DNA of 64,000 nucleotides from Ashinkailepas kermadecensis (taxonomy: Eukaryota; Arthropoda; Thecostraca; Neolepadidae): NCBI GenBank assembly GCA_034440615.1, contig JAOTOM010004576.1, forward strand, positions 77,501-141,500, given 5' to 3'. Shown piece by piece: positions 1 through 11,500 of the stretch. The notes below the pieces were generated by a model. That model had not been told where the DNA came from. It ran no database searches and worked only from the letters and a program-made list of their open reading frames with translations. Both the position numbers and the translations under genes were made by a program. How positions within the stretch are numbered: the first letter of the stretch is position 1; the number at the start of each line of letters is the position of its first letter.

Positions 1-940
1 TTGTATGACACATTCCTTTGTATTGCCCCAAGCATTCTTAGTGCCTTCTTCCTGGCTTCTTTGGTCTGTTCTGATGCCCCCAATTTTGTGTTCAAAATAA
101 CACCTAAGTCCTTCTCCTGCTGAGCCACAGATAGTACTTGGCCACCCATCAAGTATGGAGCCTTCATATGCTGCCTACCTACATGCATGACTTTGCACTT
201 ATCAACATTAAACTTCATTTGCCATTTTTCGGACCACTTCACAAGCTCCTCTAAGTCTTTCTGCAGCAAGACCTGCTCATTGTGCCCTGTTATTGCCCTA
301 AAGATCTTTAATCATCTGCAAATTTCAAAACCTTACTGCTTAGGCCACATTCAATGCTATTCACAAATATAATGAACAATAGTGGCCCCAGTACCGACCC
401 CTGGGGGACTCCACTAAGAACATTTTGCCATGATGACTTTGTACCATTTAGCATCACTCTCTGCTGTCTATCTGAAAGCCACAACTCTATCCATTTTAGG
501 ATGCTACCTGCAATACCATGGACCTGAAGCTGCATCATTAACCGTGTATGGGGTACCTTGTCAAAGGCCTTACTAAAGTCAAGATATGCTACATCAACCT
601 GATTTCCTTGATCAAATCGTTCTGTAGCAAAATTCAAAAAGTCCAAGAGCTTTGTGAGACACGATCGCCCTTTTCTAAACCCATGTTGAGTATCTTGAAT
701 CAATCTGTTTCCTTCCAGAAAACTAACTATTATATCCTTGATAATTGATTCGAGTACCTTGCAGACTAGGGATGTGAGGATTACTGGCCTATAGTTTTCA
801 ACTTTCCCTCTTTCTCCTTTCTTGAAAATAGGAACTACATTTGCCCTTTTCCAATCTGTTGTAATTTCATTTTGTGAAACTGATCTACAAAATATTATAC
901 TAAGTGGAATTGCCAGTTCCTTTTCAGCTTCCCGCAATAC
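1..940 (-). mobile_element. CR1-like non-LTR retrotransposon fragment (reverse transcriptase part)
   Basis: Read on the minus strand, this encodes part of a Jockey/CR1-group reverse transcriptase. Visible motifs are the YRPV block, AYLDFSKAFDKVPH with the first catalytic Asp, SGVPQGSVLGPLLF, and LKFADD, the metal-binding Asp pair. It is nearly identical to the better-preserved copy at 22,880-23,810. Similarity stops abruptly at 940/941, where a GC-rich degenerate repeat begins, as expected for a 5'-truncated LINE insertion; the 3' end lies beyond the left edge of the window. One frame stays open across the junction into the repeat, giving an apparent 319-residue ORF whose N-terminal half is not LINE sequence. 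Function is inferred from domain motifs; the copy is truncated and not autonomous. Confidence 0.9.
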
Positions 941-1770
941 AAGGGCTCCTATCCTGATGGAAGGGGTCGAAGCTTTTGAAAGAGGGCCTCCGGACTGACA
1001 TAGGAGGCCCTGGATCGCCAAGGAGGATTGCTGCGCCGATAGAGAGGACGACGGCCCCGGGTCCGTCGGGAAGGGCCCAGAGCCGATATGAAGGGTCCCT
1101 GGGCCGGAACCGCATAGGGGCCCCTTGCGTGATAGAGGAGACCCAAGCTTTTGAAGAGCGAACTCCGGCCGAACAGAGGGTGTCCTAAGCCGTGAAAAAG
1201 GGTCCCTGAGCCGTCGTATGGGGCCCCGGGCCGGACGTCCAGAGCCACTGGTTCGGTTTTGGCTCACGCTGATGGAGAGTGGCTCAGAGCTGACAGCAGG
1301 CCTCAGGCCGATAAAGAGGCCCCCGATCTACGGAGACGATCCGGACTGAAGCGGACGGTTCCAGGTGATACGCAAAGGGCCCATGGATGATACGGGCTGT
1401 TAAAAAGTAGTGGCGCTTCCAAGGGGTGACGGGGCACCCGCCTTCCTGGCGAGACCGATGGAGCCCTCCAGGCGAACGCCCTGAGGAGCAGAAATACAAC
1501 CGAGGGAAAAATAAACGCATCTAAAAGCTTGTGTGGAAAGGGCCCTTGAGACCTGAAAACGTTTACCCTGAGGGCCAGCAAGGGCCGTGAAGACAAGAGA
1601 GAACCTGCCCGAGAGCTGGAATGCCCATGCCAGCTAAAAAGAGAATTTTCAGCTGGAATTGGTCCCCAACAGCTGAGTAATAAACAGGGTACCGGGGGTC
1701 AGAGAAGGTTGGAATGTTCCTTTGGTTTGAAAGGGCCACTGAGGGATCGAACAGAACCCCGAAGAGCTGA
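941..1770. repeat. Degenerate GC-rich minisatellite
   Basis: Loose tandem pattern with a period of roughly 25-30 bases, built around motifs such as GGGTCCCTGAGCCG and GGGGCCCCGGGCCGG. Units are strongly diverged. Several frames stay open by composition alone, so the ORFs here are not treated as genes. Confidence 0.6.
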
Positions 1771-2217
1771 AGATATTCCATCAATATTGATGATCAATGA
1801 TCAATATTGCATGAAAGCCGTAGACTGAAGCTAATATGGATGTATTCCTAAAACAACGCGGATCTCACCTTACCCTATCAACGCTGATGGTTCAAGCATT
1901 GATAACGGATATCGGTGCATACCAATGCTACCAATGCTATTTGTTCATATAAGTATGCGTACGTACAGGGCCGTAGCAGAAACAGACGCAACTGCCTTCA
2001 ATGTAAACATCATCGGTGCGTCAGCTGGCTATTTTCAAGGACTCGCCGGAATGGCATAGCTTCTACCCGTTTGGGTCCGATAACATCCCAGAGGCGAATT
2101 GACGCAATATTTACGACGAACCAGGTGCTGTCCCAGGACCGACGAAAAGGCTGCTCCCAGAAGCGTCGCCGATCGCATGCTCGCCGAGCGTTCCTCGCCA
2201 GGAAAAGTCATCAGTAT
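1771..2217. other. No recognisable feature
   Basis: Mixed sequence. The plus strand is open for about 110 codons from 1915, rich in Arg and Cys, with no recognisable domain. I see no supported gene. Confidence 0.4.
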
Positions 2218-2265
2218 GGCGAAGTAAACGTTATGTTAAAGCCTTAACATAACGCTTACTCCGCC
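2218..2265. repeat. Near-perfect 22-bp stem hairpin
   Basis: Bases 2218-2239 and 2244-2265 are reverse complements except at two positions, separated by the 4-base loop AGCC. The core GTTATGTTAA / TTAACATAAC is perfect. It may be the centre of two abutting inverted transposon ends or a structured RNA element; nothing nearby decides this. Confidence 0.85.
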
Positions 2266-4500
2266 ACACATCCAGTCAGGTATTGGTTTGAAATACGGAA
2301 GCGAGGCGAACCACATCGTCCAAGTCGACTAGTCATGTCGGAGAAAATGATACAACAGGCACAAAGCGGTGCCATATTTGGATTTTGTGGACAATTATAC
2401 GTCTCGTTACGAGCACTGTGGACTGATCCATCTGACCTGATGTTACGAATAAAGTCTGCTTTTTAAGCGCTTCTGGCCCTCAGTGCAGTGGTTCCAGGAA
2501 AAGAACGCTGAAAGCTCATCCACCCCATGCCCCTCTGAATCCCAAGCCGGATCGAAGAATATTCATGGGCCGAGAACTTGTCAAGAGGGGCGCCACTGCT
2601 TGAAAAGAAAAGAGAAAGTCAAGGGTGTTGCTCTGAAGTGTCTCTTGAAGGGAGTTCTCGGCTAGAACGTTCTTGGGGTGCACTCTAGAGCTTTGGAGGA
2701 GGTCCTTTTCTATTCAGAGGGCGTCCTCGGCTGAAAATTCAAGGGGTAAAACTTAAGGGGAGATGTGCACTCGAATGTCCTAGATGCCTCTTCCAATCAG
2801 AGGGGTATCGCATCTCCATGGAAGGAGGAGCATGCCCCCTGTGACCCCTTGAATCCGCATCCGTCTGGATCCGTCAGTGACTGCACTAAAATCCAATACA
2901 AGTGCCAATTATAGATCACAATGCTCAATGTATGTGGAAAGTGATCTGGAAACTTGGGGGAAATGAATAAGGGCACGGGAATCGCGGGAGATGGGGGGGG
3001 GGAGATGCTGCATTAACAGTCAATGTGACTTTGTGACATCTAATCAGTTCAGAATGCCATGTTCGGAAGCAAGGGTAAATTTAACACTAACTGAAACACT
3101 CATTGAATTCCGCAATATCACATGCCTAAAAAATTGTTATGATTCGAAATCCCAGAACAGCATTGATAGATGAAGAGAAACGTTCCAGTTATGACAGGAG
3201 ACACATTTATTGAATGATAAAAAAATCAGAATCCAGGACAGCCACAATGCACAACTACAACAAAAATCCACCAGCAGAAAAAAGCAGATAGCGAGAAAAG
3301 AGGGCTCGGGTAGGAAGTTGGGTGCTATATATGAGGTATCTTATATATATGTGCGATTCACGAAGAGTGCAAACGCTTAACTACCGAGTAATTCATAGGT
3401 TTATGGATTCCGACTAGAAAGTAGGTACTCTTATGCTCGAGAAGTTGTTGTCAGACCAGTGTGCTGGAGACGTTCTGAAATAGACACTGGATAATTCATT
3501 TCATGAGTGCACTGAAATTATCGTATTTTAGGACAGACGGCTACTACTGACGAAAAATATGTTTACTGCTCACATGCCTTTATTAAAAAGGCGCAACGCT
3601 TTGCTAGGTTTTCTAAGAGGACTATATGTGATGAACCGCATCCTATTGCTGATAAAACAGCATATGCTGTTATAGAAACTTTATCGAAATAATGTAATAA
3701 GTTATAATGTGTAAGATAAATATGATGTGTAAGAAAATAGTCTACCGTGTTGAAACCAAGTGGAAGTCTCAACATACGTTCGCGTAATGAGCAAATATGA
3801 TTAGTGGCAGACGCAATGCACACAGCGCAAGGTAATCAAATCAAACGAATATGCTTGACTTGCTGTGCTGTTGCGATGTATTGTCCCTGTCAGAATATTG
3901 AAGTGGATCGCCGACTATCATCTTGAGCGAGATGAACAGTAGTTCAGGAATCGAGAGCAGTGATGATGCTGATCAGTAAGTAATTATGGGTGGAGAGAAA
4001 GGGGAGATGCGTCAACCGTACCGCAGCTGAGTTCCCAAAGCCAGACGCTGTGATGTGCTCCCTCCGCCGAGAGACCCCGCGGAGCCTCCTGACAGCCGGC
4101 GGCCGGACCCTCTCACCGGCAGAAGTGAGCGTTAAGCCCCAAATCTGTGGTAGGCCGAAGGCTGTCCGTGTTGGCAACCTGGCAGGGGCGACCGCCGGAG
4201 CAGGCAAGATGATGGGATGTCACCGAAAAATACTGAATTGATTAAATGGATGCAAGTCAATGTCAATCAAAATGCTCCCAAACGATAACATCGTTGAGTG
4301 CACCACGAATTGCTGTCCGTGAAGTATATCACAGTTTTATTGCTCTGGTTCTCGGTTGACATATACTGAGTTTCTTCTTCTTTGTGTCGATAGTGTGCAG
4401 TTTTGGTTGCATGCATGTGCGCTCTTAATATTTATTGATCTACCTCATTGTCTCATATATGATAGTTCGAGGCAGGTGTGTTGCTTTATATGCTTTTGAG
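2266..4500. other. No recognised gene; AT-rich with a GC-rich island at about 4,000-4,215
   Basis: No ORF here shows a recognisable domain. A degenerate GC-rich stretch at 2,480-2,860 resembles the minisatellite at 941-1,770. The short GC-rich island at about 4,000-4,215 contrasts with its AT-rich flanks and could be a promoter or an unrecognised exon. Both strands were read and neither matched a family I know. Confidence 0.4.
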
Positions 4501-4509
4501 AGGGCAAGT

Positions 4510-4660
4510 GCCCCATCAATGTTAACTTTAACCCAAAATAATTTTAACTTTTAACATGGAAGCCTATGAGTGTGCCCCCAATTCATTTCGTTCCGCCCAT
4601 CGCCTTCATGTATTTTGTCCCCCAATCATTAAAAAAAATAAACGCCCGTGGTTAGATGTG
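4510..4660 (+). repeat. Dispersed repeat, solo right arm of the 34-35 kb inverted-repeat element
   Basis: The segment holding AACATGGAAGCCTATG, an ATTCATTT block and CGCCTTCATGTA matches the right inverted repeat at 34,970-35,070 in the same order and orientation. It is bounded by unrelated sequence, so it is an isolated arm or a decayed copy. Confidence 0.7.
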
Positions 4661-5871
4661 ATATGTATCTTGTGTCTGATATATTTTATCGAATGCTTAA
4701 AATAATTATTATGCGGACATGATTGTGATTTTAAATACAGACCATATCATCTCTGACAGCAATCGTGTTCCAAGGATTGCATGAGGAATATAATGTTCTA
4801 AACGATGATTGGTTGTTCATGACTTGTGGATTAAATTGCAATCCGCTTGCAAGCTTTTGCACTCATATTTCCAGCGTCGGCGAGCGGGTTGTCTACTGGC
4901 AGCGCTTCATGTCGACCATACAGGGCAGGTCGGGCCGGAGCGTGGTCTACACACACCTTCATAGACACGGGCAAATCCAGTCAAGGTCGGCCTGAAGACC
5001 ACAAACCACGAACGCGGCGAAGACACCCGGCTCACGAAAACACTTGAGGTGGCTGCCCCGAGTGACTTTCGGCCGACGACTAGCTTCGTGTTCGGCACAA
5101 CTCAGTATGCTGCATAGCGCCGACGCGACAATGTGCAGCATGCTTTTCACATGATTGCCGTTGTCATCGCGAGGACCATGGGTGAACTGTCATCGCAGCG
5201 CCTTTGCCGGCTGAAATTCACCGCCCAGCTCAATATTCGTGTTCCGAAGGGTATAACAGAAACATTGGGGCAATAAACTCGGCTCCTCGGGAATATCAGG
5301 ATAAAGGCGTACACGGACCGAGGATTGTTGGAAAACGTTGGAAAGTTACTTCTCAACTGAATATGTAGTAATTGACTTAATAAATCAATACATGAATGAA
5401 CGAACGAATGAATGCATCATGAATAGCATAGACAGCGTGAATTGTTGAGGTTCCCAAACAGTGAGTTGTTGAGGTTTCCAAATAGTAAAGGACATGCTCC
5501 ACCTCTTGACGTCGCGACGGATTTTGGATAAGGGTACTCGAGAGTTTTAGCTTTAGGTTATATATTATTTCCATGCAAGTCACGGCATAATGCTAAACAT
5601 CACGAAATTGGAGGAGGGGGGGGGCAAGCTCGCAGTCCCCCGCCTTGGCGACGCTCATGGTTCCCCTCACCAATCCCCTGCTGGTACACACACACGGTTG
5701 TACAGATCTACAAAACAGATACTTGCTCGATTTTAAAGTGACACTATTTTGACACTGGAATTTTCTACTTCCCCTTTCCATCTCGACGGATCTGCCACTG
5801 GAATATCACTCCTCACAAGCCCAACTGCGCCGACATCATCACACCACCGAACTCCTGAAGCCGGTGCTCAC
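4661..5871. other. No recognised feature; presumed GLDC intron 1
   Basis: This lies downstream of the GLDC exon on the minus strand and is presumably its first intron. I searched the minus strand for the following GLDC segment and found none. The GC-rich part at about 4,850-5,130 has open frames on both strands without recognisable domains. Confidence 0.4.
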
Positions 5872-6066
5872 CTTGAATCCGAGCAGGTTGAGCATCTCGA
5901 TCTGATCCGCCTCGCGCGGGCCGATGTGTTTCGCGTAGAAGTCCGGGTTTTTGGGGATGAAGCGGTGTGAGGAAGTGCTTCCGGCGGAGCACGCTATCCC
6001 ACGACGTAGCAGGGTGGCGCGGCACGGCGGCCGGCGCGCGGCCGTTCCGATGCCCAAGGCGAGCAT
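5872..6066 (-). CDS. GLDC: Glycine dehydrogenase (decarboxylating), first coding exon
   Basis: GLDC, the P-protein of the mitochondrial glycine cleavage system, is a pyridoxal-phosphate enzyme that decarboxylates glycine and passes the aminomethyl group to the H-protein lipoyl arm. This exon encodes 65 residues. Residues 1-35 are rich in Arg, Ala, Ser and Cys and lack acidic residues, as in a mitochondrial presequence. They are followed by RFIPKNPDFYAKHIGPREA and then DQIEMLNLLGF; the HIGP...DQ.EML..LG block is the conserved start of mature P-protein. The start is set by ATG at 6066 in a good context (GTCACCATG). The exon ends in phase 0 at 5872 with donor AAG|GTGAGC. The remaining roughly 900 residues are not found downstream on this strand, so the gene continues past the left edge or this exon is an isolated fragment. 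Identity is family recognition; the targeting role is inferred. Confidence 0.8.
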
Positions 6067-6252
6067 GGTGACCTCTCCAGCGGCACCGCACCACCCGACG
6101 GCGGCTATGGCGTCGCGGGGACTGATGCCAGGTCGATGTGGACGGCCGCCGCCAGGGGCGCTGCCGGCCGTGATCCGGTCGGAACTGGCGGCTACCGACG
6201 CACTTGCTCAGGGCTGAGGCACACATGGCAGCGACACCGGTTCTATTGCAGG

Positions 6253-6367
<115 letters not shown>

Positions 6368-6369
6368 TG

Positions 6370-7150
6370 CATATTATTATAGTAATATATACATACACAT
6401 GCATACATATAACTATGTCTACATACAAATACATCTGTACATATAAATGCATATATATATATATAATTGTACATAAACATATCTACAGTAACTCAGGGCC
6501 TCTAAAGCATTTTCATTAGGTGGGCTTTTTCGTTCATACCTAATTAGCCCAAGATGGCGTTATGCACAATAGCAGACAAGGACGTAAGGCGGTGATGAAC
6601 AAGCATCGCGTTCTAAAGGAAAAAAGAGCTTGCCATGCAAGAGCGTTATTTATTGTGTCGCATTTGTTATCCATGACAATATGTAGCGAGTATCTAAGAG
6701 CAACGCAAAATTATGAGCAATACAAAACATAATTTTTATATTACCTACTCGTATGTCGAATAAAGTAAATCACATAGCTACTCAGATACCAACTCCTCAA
6801 AAGCCTCATCATCGCCTGGGTCCCCCGCCGTCTCGGGTCTCTCGTACGCTGAAAAAGTATCCGATAGTTCACGTTAATCCTGTTCGTGCTGCGCCCTCCC
6901 TCGCAACTAACACGGCATTTAGTACCCTGTTTGTGTTCGCATCACTATCGACGAAGCCATCACCACTACATGCTACATAACATGTGTATTACAATCCTTG
7001 GCAACATCTATTCATCGTGCGAGCACATGCAGCACGGCACAAGGACCACCAGTCAGCCAGCTGCCACTCGTCGCTGGCGCAAGATAAGTGAGCAGTGGAG
7101 CGCAAAATAGTGCACGCTGTAGCGATGTGCCGCTGCACATCCGCTGCAAA
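6370..7150. other. No recognised gene
   Basis: AT-rich sequence with short ORFs only; presumed upstream region of GLDC. No domain or RNA gene recognised. Confidence 0.4.
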
Positions 7151-7154
7151 GATG

Positions 7155-7335
7155 TGCATAGGTATAGGTATCTTAAACTTATCAGGAGGGTACAATGCAT
7201 GAAAACAATGCGCGGGCCCAAATGGATTGGGGGGGCATACCACATAGGGTCCCATGGTAAAAGTTGAAACCATTGGGAGGGCACCGCCAACATGCGGGGG
7301 GTGGGGGGGGTGGGTGGGTGGGGGGGGGGTGCCCT
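7155..7335 (-). repeat. Dispersed repeat, solo left arm of the 34-35 kb inverted-repeat element, ending in a G-rich run
   Basis: The order ACAATGCATGAA..., CCCAAATGGATTGGGGGGG, CACATAGGGTCCCATG, AAAAGTTGAAACCATTG matches the left inverted repeat at 34,140-34,240. It continues into a (G)n/(GGGT)n tract at 7,295-7,332. Confidence 0.65.
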
Positions 7336-8440
7336 CACAAAAGCATACGAAGCTACACCGATGCAGATGCGTTGCTGCTGATGATAATGCACCGGCGTAC
7401 TGGCAATGTCTCGGGGCACTGGCGGTCCGCTACGGGTAAGCGTACTCCCATGCCAGGCGATGTCCTCTCCTGGCAGCATAGTGCACTCTTCACAACACAG
7501 GGTGTCCAAATTCGTTTTGGGCTAAGCGTCAGATGTAAGAAAAAGGTGTCGAATTTTCGTGCATGAGATGTGAACAAAATTAAACACAAATCTGAAGTTC
7601 ATAATCCGCCCAAAATCTATGGAAGAACATGAAAACTATTGAGAAAAAACAAATCGAATACTATTCGTGATAGTGAAATGCAGACTAGCCAAGCTAATGA
7701 GTCTCCAGTCTCTAGTTTGAGGTGCAAATACAACTCACTTTTTAGATGCAAGATGTAAAAATTTTCGCTGTTAAGCGTCATTTTCCACCCAAACAGCTAA
7801 GGGTGCCGGATGCCAAACCCCTTAGCAGCCGAAAGCACACTAGATACATATAAGGAATTTTTATATTTTCACTACGCGAAAACCTAAATTTTGGAGGCGC
7901 GAAGCGCGCCGAATGCTGCCCCTACTTCATTATTTTTTGGGGGGTCGGACCACATCCCCATAGGAAATTCCTGGCCACGCCACGACATCCAAGTCTCCCA
8001 ATTTGGACGCATTATTACCACATGGTACAATGCTGGCCCAGCATGACCAAAATGGTGATTAGGACAGTTGGGTGTCCCCTTGACGGCGGAACCACCCTTG
8101 TACACCAGTTGGGCGTCTTACTTGGGAACATAGTCAATATAGGTTTGAGAAATGTTCTTCAAAACTACATATTCTTATTACCTTGACCAATATTACTACG
8201 GATGCAAACATTGATGGCTAAAGGGAGAAGCACCCCCATCCCACCCCCACCCCACCAGCGAACGTCCTAATCGAGTCGCAGTTCATTGCCTCGGTGAACG
8301 TAGGATTCTTGTTGCAGACAAGGTGTAAATGAATAACGAACGACAATACAAATAGACATACCGTTTTTCATACTCGACATAACTTTGTGAGATAATTTCC
8401 TCCAGGCAATCACTGATTCAGATCGAGAAAACGGCTCCTT
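7336..8440. other. No recognised gene
   Basis: Short ORFs only. The segment at about 7,895-8,100, with a G-rich run followed by GTCGGACCACATCCCCATAGG, loosely resembles the dispersed inverted-repeat family, but the match is too weak to assign. Confidence 0.35.
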
Positions 8441-8599
8441 CGTTGTTCAAGTTCAACTCAATGCTAGATAGGAATTAAATCACTTGTCAGTACACCAAAC
8501 GTATTATCTTCGTGTAGAAACAATATTGCAGCGCACTGCAACACGCTGAGACAGCGTGTTAGACATATGATGGATATGGCAGACACGTTACCCTCTACC
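8440..8599 (+). repeat. Dispersed repeat, target of the hAT insertion
   Basis: Bases 8,460-8,545 match 20,370-20,455 (shared ACTTGTCAGYACAC, TATTATCTTCGT, TAGAAACAATRT, GCGCACTGCAACAC). Bases 8,550-8,598 match 20,860-20,930 (shared GAGACAG, TGTTAGA, ACGTTACCCTCTA). The 20-kb copy has about 400 extra bases between the two halves. Confidence 0.7.
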
Positions 8600-11500
8600 C
8601 AGGGCCTCGGCTAAGGAATTTTGACTACTGGGGCAAATCATAAAAAAGGCTTCCCATTGGCAAACAATAGTGGAAGGCATTGATACAAAAATGTGTGATT
8701 TCATTGTTTTTGAATGATGTAGGTATTAACCATTCGATTAGTTAGATTGTCAAAAATCAATAAATAGGTACGCTCCAGTCAGTCATAGCAGAATAGATGG
8801 TTTAGTGTCACGTCATAGGTATATTGATTATATGTATATGTTAACACAACATACACCGATACACGCAATCGTAGCTCGCTCGCAGACTCTGTTCTGGACA
8901 CAGCCGATGTACAAACCTGAGATATGCGCCAGTGTTAACACGCAGACAACAAATCCATATGTGACTTCTTGACTCGCTATCACACCACCACAAGCACCAT
9001 AACACTCCGCTCCACTCAGTCCATACCAGGCCAGCCACCCACACCTACATAGTTCCAGGTCCTCGCCGACACAGGGCATGTCGAACAACAGCTGACACTG
9101 CCTCTGGCGGCAGAGAAACCATCGCCCGTGTCGGCGACACGGGCACGCCGCCGGCCCCGCCCGACTCCCCTGCAATGGCTTCCCCGTGGGAACACATGCC
9201 ACTCTACCCTCGTCAATCGCCTTCGCCGCGCTCAAGCAACACTTGTCCCACAGGCTCGCTCGAAAAACATCGCAGCTTTTCTAGATCGCCACGCTGAGGC
9301 GACTACCGTACCCCCCCCATCCCTTCCCCTTGCCCCGCTCCCGCTGTTTGAGTGGCTCAAGTGTCCGAGCGTCGGCCACGGGGCCGCTAGAGTATCGTTT
9401 TCGACTCGCAAATCACACGTTACACCTACTCGGTCTCGCATGACTGGGACTCTGTTTCCTCTACAGCGCCCCGGCAGGCCTATAGAACTTCCTGACGAAC
9501 TCCCGTTGCTTATAAATAGCTGGATCGGGGTGCTTGTTCCGGCGCTGCTTCGCCATTAAGAAGGCTGCCACGGCAGACCGCGGGTCATAGCTGGCCGTGC
9601 CTACGCCGTTGACACTGATCATGAGTCGGTCGTTGGCCGTGGTCAGCTGCATACCGAGGCGGTGGCTGCTGCAGATAGCGTTGTAGTGGGAAACTGCCCG
9701 CTCGGTACCCATGCTGTGGGGCGCGACGCACAGCAATGACGACAGCAACTTCTTGCACACCCCAGAGGAGCATCTCGTCATCGCCACTAGCTTGTTCTTC
9801 GCATCAGTGTGCTGTGCTCGTGCCTCAGTCATCTTTCCCCAGTCATCGCAGACGTCAGTCACAAGTCGCGACACACTCTCCGGGCCGAACAGTCCAGAGG
9901 TCAGATCCCGGCCAGCAGCTACAAACGCAGCCACTGAAGGCGCTTCCAGCAGCTGTGACATGACACGCACCACGTCCTCTTGCTCCACGTTGAGCCTGTC
10001 TGTCAGGAAGTTGATGGCAGAGCCGACGACTTCCAGCCTGACGGCACCAAAGTTGCGCTTCGTGGTCACATTGCTGTTGTGACACCGAGCTCCACCCTCC
10101 TCCTGGACGTCTCCCAACTTCTCCTCTTGGCCACCTGGTAGAGGCTTGGTTTCCATCAGCTTCAGCTGCATGACCGCCGCATCTCGTGCCGCCAGAACCT
10201 CGGGCAGTACCAGGTCACCCCTCTGGAATGTCTTCTGTAGGTGACAGAAGATCCCACAGATGTCAGACATAAGAGCTGTCAGACGGACAGTCTGTCCGCC
10301 GGCTGTCCACTTTCGCAGAAACCCCTTCGCCTCGGCCTTTTCCGTCCGACTTCCTGACACCGCCACACTCTCCCACACTTCCCTGCACGCAGCCAGGTTG
10401 GACAGAGTGGCGTTGATCGAGGACAGCAGATGTTCCGCGAACCTCACTTCAAACACTAGAGGAAACGCCACCACGCCACCGCTGTCACGGAGCTTCTTCG
10501 TCCGTATCTTGGACGTCCGGAAGTGGCTGCTGACAGCGCGGAGGTCAGACTTCCAGTGCTGGATCTCAGGGACCGTTTTCTCCACGCTCTCCAGAGCGAG
10601 GTCAGTCCGGTGACACATGCACCAGATCGTAATAATCTGTCGACCTAACAGATCGTTAAGGCGCCTCCACAGGCCTGACTGCCGACCCGTATTGGCACTC
10701 TCCCCATCGGTGGTGACTCCCACCATCGTCTCAGACGGCAGACTCAGCTCCTGCATGATCTGCTTCACCGAGTCCAGGAGACCTTGTGCTCCGCCCTCCT
10801 CCGGCTCTACCACGCCTGCCAGGAAGGATTGGAGCTGGCAGTCATCATCTATCACACGAACCGTGACAAACTTATTGTCCAGTTGTTGCCGGTCCATACT
10901 GCCGTCGATCTGTATGCTGTACACCAGCCCAGCAGCAATCTTCTCACTCAGTTTCCTCCTCTCTAGCTCAGCGACGATGCCCAGCATCTCACGATAGACG
11001 TCAGGGTCGCGGTAGTGGAGGGCTTCTGCAGCTGGCTCCGTAGGAACCAGGTTCACGTCCCAGCCGCCTTCACTCAGAGCCATCCAAACCTGGCGCTCGC
11101 GGACGGTCGCCAGTGACCGGGCAAGCCAGGACCATGCAGAGGGCGTCTCAAGTAGGCTGTCGTTGTAGACTGTAATGACCAGCTCTACCAGCACCTTGGT
11201 CACGCCAGCCTCGGTCTTCTTTAAGACGGACACCCACGGGTGTTTCCGGCTTTTGGCTTCCCACTGACGTTGGAAATTCTCGACTTCGACAGCAGCGGCG
11301 TGAGCTCGTGATCCCATGTGGTCTACTGCTTGTCTCAGCCGTTCCTTTGAATCGGCTCGCACACCGGTGGCCATGTGGACGCGCCCATTCTGAGACACCT
11401 TAGCCGCTTCAGTGTGATGACGCTCGCAGGTGGTGCATACCAAGACAGCTCTTTTCCTGCCCTGTCCACCTTCCTGTCTGTTCTCTAAATGGAAGTTTTC

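Noticed and set aside
3990..4241. GLDC exon 2 or another exon in the GC-rich island
   Set aside because: All six frames were read and none matches GLDC or another family I know.
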